From contig JACTAT010000048.1 of the NCBI GenBank assembly GCA_014526335.1, forward strand, positions 3,746,445 through 3,810,444: a DNA stretch of 64,000 bases. The letters are read 5' to 3'. This document shows positions 43,605 through 53,860 of this stretch, piece after piece (position 1 is the first letter of the stretch; the number at the start of each line of letters is the position of its first letter). A program made the translations under genes and the position numbers. This stretch comes from Chrysaora quinquecirrha. Taxonomy: Eukaryota; Cnidaria; Scyphozoa; Semaeostomeae; Pelagiidae. The notes under the pieces were generated by a model. That model made no database searches. It was given only the letters and a program-made list of their open reading frames with translations, and was not told the origin of the DNA.

Positions 43605-43852
43605 GTGAATATTAGTACCAGTTTAGCCTTGGAAAGACAAGATACCACTCAGCTGCCTTTTAACTTGCTGCCTTTCAACTTGCAGCCTTCTGAACTTTCG
43701 CTAGAGTCCGGGGAGGTTAGCTCCCCATGGCATCCCACAACCTCCCCGGACTCTAGCGAAAGTTCAGAAGGCTGCAAGTTGAAAGGCAGCAAGTTAAAAG
43801 GCAGCTGAGTGGTATCTTGTCTTTCCAAGGCTAAACTGGTACTAATATTCAC
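43605..43852. repeat. palindromic fold-back element, copy D (complete)
   Basis: A 248 bp near-perfect palindrome from GTGAATATTAGTACCAG to CTGGTACTAATATTCAC. The arms contain CTGCCTTTTAACTTG twice and GAACTTTCGCTAGAGTCCGG. Both strands therefore encode the same spurious peptide. Three GC-rich 30 bp repeats (GACGCCCGCGATGCGGGCGA) precede it. Confidence 0.95.
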
Positions 43853-43901
43853 ACCAAATAAATAATTTTATAAGAGCGTTATAGTCCACTGGGGAAAGTA
43901 A

Positions 43902-45053
43902 TCAGTCTTCTGCTAACATCCTCTTCGTTTTATCTGCTCCTCGTCTTTTGGCCTCTCTATTTGGTCTGCCTTCTTCTACAACAACGTTATCTTCTTTGTT
44001 CGCATTTCTGATTCTCTTATTCAGTTCTTCAGCTGACAATGTTGACTTAATCTCTAGTGGGCAAATCAGCTGAATTGGTCTTTCCCAAATCTTATTTCTG
44101 ACGATCATTCTTACTCCTCTTACTATGTCATCATTTTTTCCTCGAAGTAACTCGCACACTAGTCCATGGTGCCATTCGTGTCTGTTTTTGTTCTCTCCAA
44201 CGACAAGAACAACTTCTCCAATGTCTGGATGAAATGGTTTCACTTTTGTTACGTCGTGTTTTTCCTTAAGTGCTCTAACATACTCTGTTGTCCATCTATC
44301 CCACATCACTTGCTTGGCTGCTCTAATACGCTTTTCCATCTTACTGGGTGTGTCTGGTTCCTCTATCTCTTCCAGTTGGTATGTATCTCTGCCGTGTATT
44401 ATTCTATTCGGCGTCAGAACCCTGGTATCAATCTCATCTTCTACATACTGTAAGGGACGATTGTTGAAAATGATCTCTATATCCTTGACAACTCTGCTAA
44501 GTCCTTCAAAAGTCAAGTGACTCCTCCCTAATTTCTGAAATAAAATATTCTTCAAGTCTCTGTGCAGTCTTTCATAAAAGGAACCTCTCCACGGACTTTT
44601 GGCAAGGATAAACTCCCATTCAATTTTTTGTTCTGATAGGTAGTCATGTAGTTGTTCGCTTTTTCTCAGTTCTTTGAGTATTTCTGCAGCAGCTTTGAAC
44701 GTCTGTGCATTGTCGCTTATTATTCTTTCTGGTCTTGTATGCACAGCTATGAATTCATTTAGTCTGTCAATGAACTCACTTGTCAAAAGGCTTCTTGTTG
44801 TTGCAAAGTAAACTGCTCTAGACGTTCCACAGGAAAAGTTTATTACATGCGCCTTTTCATCGTTTCCTTTCAGTCTAAATGGGCCAACGAAATCTACTCC
44901 AGTAGTTGCGAAAGGGTACTTTGGCTTTAGTCTACTCTCAGGTAACTGTCCTGTTGTCGGTTTTGGATAGGGCTCAACGGTCATTATCTTACACCATTCA
45001 CATTTTCTCTTTATACCTTTCAGAACTGTTCTTAGCTTTGGTATCCAAAATGA
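43902..45053 (-). pseudogene. BEL integrase
   Basis: Frame 44984-43902 plus its upstream part. The zinc-binding start lies in the preceding frame (EVHRKVGHKGVNIMMAKV) and continues after TAG 45051-45053 with a C-x2-C in KRKCEWCK. The catalytic core has GVDFVGPFRLKG (Asp), ERIISDNAQTFKA (Asp) and SPWRGSFYERLHRDLK (Glu). The C-terminal DUF5641-like domain has DIGEVVLVVGENKNRHEWHH and ends MLAED. It inserts element cDNA. The core is intact apart from the upstream stop. Confidence 0.9.
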
Positions 45054-46870
45054 CTATCTAACTTTTGCCATCATTATGTTAACCCCCTTATGTCCAACTT
45101 TACGGTGAACTTCTTCTGCAAGTCTATATGTATATTTTGAATCTCTTGGCATGAATATTGGCTGATAATTCGGAATTCTTCCAAGGCATCTTATTATGTT
45201 GTCTTCACATCTAATCAACCCTAGTTGCTGGGCCTCTTTACTCTCCAGGTTGATGCCAGCTTGAGCCCATTGAATTAATTTCTTATCAGCATGCTCGATT
45301 TCCTCAGTCTTCAATGGCCCAGTTTTCATTGTATCTTTATTTCTCTTGGTCTTGCAATTATTAGTGAATCTAAAACACCATGCAAAAACTCTCTTGACAG
45401 CTTTTAATGGTCTTCTTTCCAACATGCTATCTATTTCTTTGGTCAAGAGCTGGTCAGTGCTACTGTAAAACAATGGACCAATTCTTTTAAGTTCTTCCTG
45501 TACACTGCTATCAGCTAACTCTATGAACTCAGTTTTTCTGGGCCACTGTTCTTTATCCTGCAGCCAATCAGGCCCGGACCACCAGTTGGCTTTCTCCAAT
45601 TGAACATAAGAGCAACCACGACTACCCAAATCTGCATGATTCATCTCTTATGGCACATGCCTCCAGTCCAAGGATAGATTCTCAGTAACTGTTTGGATTT
45701 TCCTTGTTCGGTTTGAAATAAATGATTTCCAAATTCTAAACGGTTGCTGTATCCAGCATAATGCAACGGCACTATCAGTCCAACAATGATTACTAATGAT
45801 AGGCCATCTTTTCAATGCATTGTTTGCATTTGCTGCCATGTTTGCACCCATTTGGCAAGCAACAAGTTCCTGCCTAGCAATGGACAACCCTCTCTTTGTT
45901 AATCTTGATTTTGATGTCAATAACACTTGCGTTACTCCACTTGGCTGTGTTACTATCGTGACAGTTTGACATGAGACAGCTTTATCACTGGCATCCATAA
46001 AGTGATGCATTACCACCTGTGTCAAGTCTTCAAGATACGGTGCTATAGTTCTCGGTACTTCAACAGACTTAAGTCCTTTTAGCCATTTATTCCATTTGGT
46101 CTTGAGTTCATCACTGACTTCTTGGTCCCATCCTCTCTTTTCATCCACTGCCTGTCTATAGAGATGTTTCCCTTGAGCAAGCATAGGAGCAAGTAGTCCG
46201 AGTGGGTCATAAATGCTGGCCAAGTTTTTAAGCATTGTCCTTTTCGTGACAATTTCCATTTCCTTTACATCCAGTTCAACAGCAAAAGTATCTTGTTCTT
46301 TATTCCAGCCAATGCCTAGCAGCTTCGTTTTCTCTTTATTCTTATTATCATCAGTGTTCTTTAAATTAGATTCCCACTTGGCAAGAGGAAATCTCCCCTT
46401 GGCCATGATCTTTGTTGACTCAGTTTTGAATTTTTCTGCCTCATTTTCATTTTTTACCAAGCCCATCACATTGTCCACATAAGTGTTCTCTTTTAGTTGT
46501 AGAAGCACATCCTTTTCTCCTTCAGTAGTTTCTAAGTGATGCTGCATCACTGTTCCAAGGGCAAAGGGAGAGCTTTCCCCTCCAAAGGGTACTCTGCAGA
46601 ATCTGAAGCTCTTTTCTTGACCTTCTTTGTTTTTATACAGAAACCTGAAAGCATCTCTGTCACTTTCATCAAGCTCTATTTGTAGAAATGCCTTTGTAAC
46701 ATCCCCCACAACACATACAGGAGCCACTCTTGATCTGATTAATATGTCCCAAAGGAGATGTTGTGTTGGGGGTCCTGGGTTCATGCATTCATTTATTGAG
46801 AGTTCTTCAGGAGAGGGCTTTGCACTAGCATCAAAAACCATTCTTATTTTGGTACTAGTGGCTTCTATTT
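45054..46870 (-). pseudogene. BEL reverse transcriptase and RNase H
   Basis: Frame 46841-45648, then 45644-45054 after an in-frame TAA. Blocks: TKIRMVFDASAKPS, CVVGDVTKAFLQIELDE (motif A Asp), FCRVPFGGESSPFALG, and NTYVDNVMGLV, where the usual YVDD motif reads YVDN. Then YDPLGLLAPM, the RNase H part MHHFMDASDKA, and CWTDSAVALCWI. The second frame gives NHADLGSRG and a long linker into the integrase zinc region. The N-terminal end is lost: a TAA lies at about 46870, and protease joins RT with a gap of perhaps 200 residues. Confidence 0.9.
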
Positions 46871-46905
46871 AATATACAGGTTTTCTTGTCTCTTTCCCTA
46901 AGCCC

Positions 46906-48429
46906 TCAGCAGTGCGAAGACTTGATTTTTCCCCATCTAACTGGCTTCAGGTTGGCTTTCTCAACAGCCTTTCCGCATATGTAACTCTTTGATGCTCTTG
47001 TGTCTAAGAGTGACCACATATCCTCCAAATGAACTTCAACAAGGAGAAGTGGCAAAAAACATTCTTCTGATTGTGTGTAAGCACTAACAATTTCTCCACT
47101 GCCTCTTGGTTTCTCTTCATGCAGACTGGTGTGGTGATTTCCTTTGCAAATATAGCATCCTCTCTTTCTGCAATCTTTCATCAAGTGCTTTTCACCACAT
47201 TTGAAACATAAACCTTTCCTCTTGAGAAATTCTCTTCTGCTCTTTGTGTCTGTAAGTTCATCACACTGATCTGACCAATGACTTTTTGGACAAAAGAAGC
47301 AATGTGGGCCTCTCTTTTCTGATGTCATAAATGATCTATTTGATACCTTAGATTCTTTGCTCTGCTCAAACTTATTGGCATTCATGTTATTTCTTTTCAG
47401 CCATTTCCTAAGTTCTTGTAAAAGTGTATCAAAGTCCCACATCTCCCATTCTGCATCATTCCTTGTTAAATCTGCCTTTATACCTGGTAGTTTGTCTAGT
47501 GTTGACATTACTAGCCCCTCAACTCTGATATGACCATTCATTGCTCTCAATGCCTCATAGTTAATCTTTAGTGTCTCATGAAATTCTTTTACACTTGAAT
47601 ATTTTGATCCTTTTACAACTCGTAGATTTATGATTTCCTAAGTATGTGCAGCTAAAACTGCTTTGTCTTGACCATATTCCTCTTTTAGCAGCTCCATGGC
47701 TCTATCATAGCCATTATCATTATTGGGTATGTTTCCAATAAGCTCATGGCATGTACCCCTCACAGATTGTAAGAGATACCCTAACTTGACTGTTTTACTG
47801 ACAGGTTGACTATCTACTTGAGCCTTGAATTGGTTTGAGAACCAAATCCAGTCTTTTGGAGTTCCTTTGAAAGGTGCAATTGTGAGCTTTGGGAGATTTA
47901 TGTTTGCACTTGTAGCTCTTCTTTCTAGCTCTAACTCCCTCTCTTTTGTCTCAATAATTATTCTCTGTTATTCTCTCCATGCTTCCCTTTCCTTCGTCAA
48001 TTTTTCTTGTCTTATACTTTCTTCATATTCTCTTATTTCCCTTCTCTCTTCTTCCCTTACCTTTCTTTCATTTGCAATAAATTTTTCCCTGTCATTTCCA
48101 GCCTTCATTTCATTAAATCTTAAAATTTCCTCCTTACCTTTCTCAAACTTTGCTTTTGCACTTCTCATGGACTCTTTAACTTGACCTGACCATGTTCTAA
48201 ACTCTTCCATACTTCTTTCTTCATCTATCATGAGTTCTCCTACCTTTTCCACCAATTCATCAACAGCTCTTAACTTCTCTGGAAATGTTACTTCACATAA
48301 TCTTTGCAATTTCTCGAATTCTTTATCATCAATATTTTCCATTATCATTTCACCATACATATCCAGTTTTATTATTCCCTTTTCAGTCGTTTTATTGACT
48401 ATTTCCGAATCCATGACACTAGCAAACAA
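46906..48429 (-). pseudogene. BEL gag and protease
   Basis: One continuous minus-strand register with TAA at 47965-47967 and TAG near 47641. The N-terminal third is a charged coiled coil (EERREIREYEESIRQEKLTK). Next comes LPKLTIAPFKGTPKDWIWF and VKLGYLLQSVRG, the DUF1759-type Gag of BEL elements. Two zinc knuckles follow (CFFCPKSHWSDQC, CFKCGEKHLMKDC, then CYICKGNHHTSLH), and then an aspartic-protease start SLLDTRASKSYICG, where the D-T-G is changed to D-T-R. The protease is cut short near 46906 by the internal deletion. Confidence 0.85.
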
Positions 48430-48661
48430 ACTATCAAATTCCTTGTCTTCAATTTCATTAATGAAGTCAAGCCGAAAAATACAAAAGCTACAATCTAAAC
48501 CAAAATTACTGCAATGTTCAATTCAAATTTCAAAGACCAAGCTCAATCTAACCAAATTCGTAAATCCAAATTGATAAATTCAAGTTCGTTGATCCAAGTT
48601 CATAAATCCAAGTTTCTAATCCAAGTTTAAGCCGTGTTCAGTCCCCTCGTGGTCGCCACTT

Positions 48662-48900
48662 TATAGCAAAAGCTCCTCCTGGCCACGTTCTAGAGCTTCA
48701 CTATAAAAACCTTTGTACGTTTTGAATATAGAATTAGGAACAATTAGGAACAAACATCGAATAGAACAAAACAATATTAGAATAAATGTAAATTCAGTAT
48801 CTTTGTCCAAGTCCTAAAAGTTCACTTCTACATTTTCGCCATCTTGTTTTTCCTCGTGGTTCTTCTCCCTCCCCCCAGACCCCTCGTTCTTCATAAACTA
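48662..48900 (-). repeat. 5' LTR of the BEL element
   Basis: The partner of 41306-41573. On the minus strand it ends GAGCTTTTGCTATA, followed by AAGTGGCGACCACGAGGGG, the usual start of a BEL leader with a primer-binding site. Confidence 0.85.
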
Positions 48901-50134
48901 CTTCGTTTTTTCGTATCTGCTGCAGACGCTGGGGTAATGGGGCTAACCCCTCTTCTTTGATCTGCGTCACTGGTCCTACTTGAAACAATCGCCCGGCATG
49001 AACGAATTTCAGTCGCGCATTTAAGCACACTTGCATCAAATTTATTTTCGATTTTTGATGTTTTCGTTTCCTAACAGGTTCTTCTTACGAAATGATTGAA
49101 AATTAAAATTAATTTACCAGTTCTGGATCCAAAAAGACGGGTTTTGGTTTTCTGTTTAGTCATGCGAAAATAATTTCTGTTTTTCCTCTTGCAACTTCTT
49201 CGGACTGTTGACAGGTGAATTAAATTTTGCAAGAGTACAACAATGTAAGCATGCTGTGTTGACCGTGATCCTTGGCATGACTTTGGCCTACTTGGCAAAT
49301 ACTTTCTTTGTTTTGACGGAAGCCTGGTAGATGTATTTTCAGTATTATTCGTTTCATTGTTTTACTTTCGTAAGCAACTGTACAGTACATTACATTACTG
49401 ACTGGTGATTGCCCTATTGAAGTCTAAGGTCTCATGCAGTGCAGGTACGTTCTCCTTTCCAATAAATCGAAATGATAGTGATTTCAAAAGGCTTCAGTTA
49501 AAATTTGCTTTAAAAAGCGAATTGTTTTCATCGGGAACGATTTAGCCTAAATTTCTCCATTATAGAATAACCTTTCAGTCACTGTTTGCTTTAGGAAAAA
49601 TATTTTCTAATATTATTTTTTCACTGACACATTCGTTTGGCTGTTGAAAGTGGATTTTGCTTTGTTTACGGAAGTCGGCGTACAACTCAGTGCATGCCCT
49701 TTGCATGACATCCGCCTCTCGCACAAATAGTATACTGATTCTATTTCGATGTTTTTTCCTTGATGATTTCACTGTACTTCCACTTACCGAGCAAAGAATT
49801 TTACTAAGTTTATAATAAACAAATTAATTCATTGGGCCACCGCTTGAAGTTTACATCTTAATATTAAAAAAAAATTCCTGTGACATGAGATCTAGGTAAA
49901 AGTTTTACCAAATCTCTGTATAATAGTGATAAATTGGTTTCCGTCACCTTACTTGAAAATGATAAATTTTCAGGCTTTTAAAATGTATTCCTTAAAGTTG
50001 TAGTTTGTTTACATCTGTCTATAAGTCAGTCAGCTGCATTTTCGTAAGCTCTGTGACAGATAGAACAGCTTGAATTAAGAACGTTGTTAAAACCTGGACC
50101 AAGGAATCGCATTGAGGGGCATGCTGTGGAACTG
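48901..50134. other. no gene seen
   Basis: No supported frame. Small minus-strand frames at 49071-49298 and 49575-49772 lack recognisable content. The sequence is unique-looking and may be original host DNA. Confidence 0.35.
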
Positions 50135-50142
50135 GTGGAACA

Positions 50143-52422
50143 TAGCCTGCGCGCAGCCTGAAACGCTTCTTCAAGGAAGTGTACAGTCTGCGCATTAAAG
50201 TCAAAAAGCTTGTTCCAGCCTCCATTTCAGCTATAATCTTAAAATTTGCCATTATTAAACAATTGTTTAACAACCAATAAAATTCACCTCACAACTTTTC
50301 GTGAGGTAGCTCAATCATTGATTGGCTCCAAATACAAAGGCTTTGTTTTTGTTTTGCACGTTTCTCAGCGAGTTCACCGCGCGGATTTTATTTAGCAAAT
50401 GTTAAAGATTCCAAGATGGCGAATGTGCGCACTAAAGCTATGAGGGATCTTGTTTGGAACGAAGAGAAGTTTATAGAAGGCTTAGACTTCGTTAAAATGT
50501 TATATGATATTGAAAAATAAACGAAGATCAACTGAAGGCTCTGAAGTATTTTTTCCTGATGGAGCAGCTTTCATTACGGAGTTGTATACTTGTTGTGTCA
50601 CCGTTGCAATCCTTAATGCTTGACCAAGTGTCCAAACTGAAGGAGATTGGAATCAATGCAGCAGCTATCTTGCAAGACATTGAAGATGGAGATGGGGCAT
50701 ACAACATCATCTTCACTTTCCCAGAATCAATGTTGCCCACTAGCAGATGGCGGAAATTTCTTTCCTCAGAGAAATTGGTCAACAACTGTGGTTGTGTTGC
50801 ATTTGCAAGGCTCATTTTATTGCACAATGGTAAGGACTACTTGGCTTGTCACAGAAGCCTGCTTTCGGATAATGGTATGGTCAGATTGGGGAAATCAGAT
50901 CATTTCTGGATTCATGAGTGAAGATTGCTGTATTCACTGCAATGGCTGCAAGCACAACAAAGGCAGCTTCATTTTCAGTTCTCAATTTGGCCCATGTATC
51001 AACATATGGCATCAAGAAGAGCCCATTCAAGAACAGTATGTTGTTTCATTCCAAGTATGTTGGCAATGATACAAAGTTTGAAGCTATGTTTTCTAAGCTT
51101 TTACCTAAATTAGCAACTAAGGGAATGGAGACAGAACGAACAATAATTTTCTGTCAAACTCGCCATCAGTGTTCCCTTATCTTGAAAAAATTTCAGCTGA
51201 AGTAAGATAAAAGATTGTTTGCAGGTGGCAGTGAAGATCCCCGTTGTCACCTGGTGGAAATGTTTCATTCTGGTATGCCATCCTGTATTAAAGAACATGT
51301 ACTTGAGGAAATAGGTAATGGTGATAGTTCCCTATGTGAGTTCCTTGCCACAGTTGCATTTGGAATGGGAGTGGCTTGCAAGCAAGTATACAGGATCATA
51401 AATTTTGGTCCTTCATAAAATGTTGAATCATACCTTCAAGAATGTGGCTGAGCAGGTCGTGATGGTAAAACTAGTTGCTGCTACCTCTTGTACAATGGGT
51501 TGCTTACAAGCCTTACAGAGGTCCTCAGATCTCATCTAGAACCCAAATTCTTTAATTTTTCTGTTTTAATAAGTCAGAGAGTTATCACAATTTATCGGTA
51601 GAATTGAAAGCATTCCTCATTGTCAATCTGTGTATGCCAAAAATGTCTATTTTCTTTATGACAATAATTCATTATTCAATATTATTTCAATTTGTAATTT
51701 TGTGATTGTTTTACTGAATTAATCTTACTTGGCAAATTTGCTAATAATAGGCAGTAAAAAGTATAAAATGGGATGAAAGTCTCATCATATCAGTCTCACA
51801 TTAAGACAATTCTACTGTATATATTGAATGAAAAATCAAAACATAATCAAAAGCAAAAATCAAAAGCTAATCATCATTCACATAAGGGAAATTTTGAATA
51901 CTATTGAGCACCAGGCAAAAAGGCACACAGTAATAGGCACCAACATCTTTAGGAACGGAGACAAGTAAATACTAAAGAACCCCTCGGTCCTGGCTGCTCG
52001 ACGATGTTGAGTTGAACAACGAGGAAGCATCGATGAAGGACACGGCCTAAGAAAGAACGTCAGACTTAGGTGGATGCACAGCTTCCCTGAAATATTTCCA
52101 TCAATGAGATCAAAATATGATTTTTCTGTAAGTAATAATTTTCAAATAAAACACAGCACATTTTCTCTCCAAAATTGCAAACTCAGTGTGCAAGTCAAAT
52201 CTTTTTGTATGGAAGACTGAGCGACCCGAGTACAGCAAGTAAGAATCCGCCATTGTCAACATGTTTGAGCGACTGACTGGGCGCTGTGAGAGATTCGCTC
52301 GCGCGCAGTTCAAAGTTGGGAAAGAGGCTGCAATTTTTGCTGACTCAGGGAACAAGCTTTTTGACTTTAATGTGCAGACTGTACACTTCCTCGAAGAAGC
52401 TTTTCAGGCTGCGCGCAGGCTA
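50143..52422 (+). mobile_element. 2.3 kb inverted-repeat element carrying a RecQ-like helicase pseudogene
   Basis: The ends TAGCCTGCGCGCAGCCTGAA (left) and its inverse (right) extend about 75 bp to CAAAAAGCTTGTTCC with few mismatches. The 8 bp GTGGAACA flanks both sides exactly (50135-50142 and 52423-52430). The 8 bp duplication fits hAT-, P- or KDZ-type transposition. No transposase is visible inside; only the helicase remnant is. Confidence 0.8.
50415..51540 (+). pseudogene. RecQ-like DNA helicase, degenerate
   Basis: The plus-strand start MANVRTKAMRDLVW follows CCAAG at about 50416 and runs into a stop after MLYDIEK. The Walker A region is deleted. The next part (from 50559) has LVVSPLQSLMLDQVSKLKEI, IIFTFPESMLPTSRWRKFL and NNCGCVAFA, after which the DEAH box is lost to a shift. 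Domain 2 follows: ERTIIFCQTRHQCSLI, HLVEMFHSGMPSCIKEHVLE, VAFGMGVACKQVYRIINFGPS, then (after a stop) NVESYLQECG and AGRDGK, with the Arg finger codon of QECGRAGRDG mutated to TGA. RecQ enzymes unwind DNA 3' to 5'; this copy cannot. It is of the type present in many copies in anthozoans. Confidence 0.85.
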
Positions 52423-52430
52423 GTGGAACA

Positions 52431-53220
52431 TGAATAACGAAGACCCTCGGGAACAACACCTATGAACAGGACAGGACTGAGGAGCATAAACGATAACAAA
52501 ACTAAGGAAAAGGACCTTGAAAAAGGATACAGGAAAGATTCAGATTAAATTAAGATTAACATTAAGTGTAACTTGATAAGTGTAACTAAGATTAAGAAAA
52601 TTTTCATAGACTGAGCCCCTTGGACTAAGACAAAGGAACAGTTCCTTCACTTGGAGTAAAGGGACCCTTGACAGGGAGCAGAAACAGGACCAGTTATTAT
52701 GGACTAAGGAACCTAGATTAATATCAAGGAACAAGACCCTGGACTAGGACCAAGAAAAAGGATCTATGACTAGAATAAAGGAAATAAGTAGAAAACTGAT
52801 CTGCAGGCACCAGTATAGACAAGGTCCATGCAATGACTAACAACTTGAATGCACAGACCTTTAAGAAAAAGGTTCTTATGATGCAAGGGTTGTCACCAAG
52901 TTGTGGTCAGAGATGGGCTAGGGCTATCTCATGCCCTGGACAGGGAGTAGAAACAGGACCCATTATGGCTTTAAGATCATGAACTGATACCACGGGACAT
53001 AACATTTAGAGGGAATGGGGAACAGGACCCTGAACTAGGGTCAAAAGAAGGACCTAGGACCAGAATAAAGGATCTAAGTAGAAGTTACGTCTGCAAACAG
53101 AAGTATGGGTAAGGACCATGGAATCACTTGAATGCACAGACCTTATAAGGCGGAGGTTGTTATGAGGCGGAGGTTGTCACGAGGCGGTGGTCAGACATGG
53201 GCAAGGGCTAGTTGTCTTCT
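52431..53220. repeat. degenerate tandem duplication (about 0.28 kb period)
   Basis: The block at about 52662-52930 (GCAGAAACAGGACC, GACTAGGACCAAG, AATGCACAGACCTT, TTGTGGTCAGAGATGGG) is repeated at about 52941-53215 with substitutions. A shorter AGGACC/GGAACA rhythm underlies it. No coding frame is supported. Confidence 0.7.
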
Positions 53221-53860
53221 AATAATGTTACTTCTTTGTCTTTAGCTTCAGCCATTATAATAAATAAAATTTTCACTAATATAGGTTTGACTAAAGATTT
53301 GACGCTAGCTAACATAAACTTCCCATATGCTTTCTTTTAAAATCTTTTTAAACCTTTTTTATTTTGGTATAAATGAATTTTTTTATTCAAATTCAAATTC
53401 CTACCTAACCCTTTTTTTTACCAAACTATCGAAATCCAAATTATATGGTTCAAAGCGCTGCTTAAAAACTTTCTATAAAACAAATCATTCACTAGTATAC
53501 TCTTTGGTGTACCATAGAAAACAATTTTAATAAAGAACTCTTCTTCTTTCCCTCTCCTTTGATATAAAACTCCAGTTAAAAATTCTATCATCATACTCAA
53601 TATATAGTACTTTGTAAAAAAACCACAATTAATAAAGTATTTACTCTTTAAAATATTTTATTTTTTAAACTCTACATCACAAAAGTGACAAAAAAGAGTT
53701 TAAAGATATCCATATAATAAACATAAAAACTAAAGTAAGAACAGTAAGAGCTAAAATATTCCAATATAAATTTAACATAACAGCAACAGCAAGAACAGAC
53801 GCTGCAACAATGAAATATCTTAGGTTTCATTTTACAGGAGGTGACAAGTAGTTTTTCTAT

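Larger units (their letters stand above)
41585..43860. repeat. inverted copy of the R/palindrome repeat block inside the BEL element
   Basis: From left to right: an inverse of the R1/R2 end (GCAAATCAGG, AGATGCGC, ATGGCGGCCAT), the insertion described next, more inverse R sequence, a (GAT)n tract (43140-43440), GC-rich 31 bp repeats, and palindrome copy D. This is the same order as at 33.3-34.8 kb, reversed. Confidence 0.7.
41306..48900 (-). mobile_element. BEL/Pao LTR retrotransposon, defective, with nested insertion
   Basis: Minus-strand order is 5' LTR (48662-48900), a GGCGACCACGAGGGG leader/primer site, gag, protease, a deletion, reverse transcriptase and RNase H, integrase, inserted repeat block (about 41585-43860), a TTTTAGGGGAG purine tract, and 3' LTR (41306-41573). 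Both LTRs share GTACGTTTTGAATATAG and ACATCGAATAGAACAAAAC. Several stops and an internal deletion make it defective. Confidence 0.85.

Noticed and set aside
43587..43852. Two frames on opposite strands with the same peptide
   Set aside because: An artefact of the near-perfect palindrome; neither is likely to be a gene.
48794..49039. Minus-strand frame next to the BEL element
   Set aside because: It spans the LTR border and has no recognisable content.
50019..50273. 84-codon minus-strand frame
   Set aside because: Most of it is the inverted repeat of the RecQ-carrying element.
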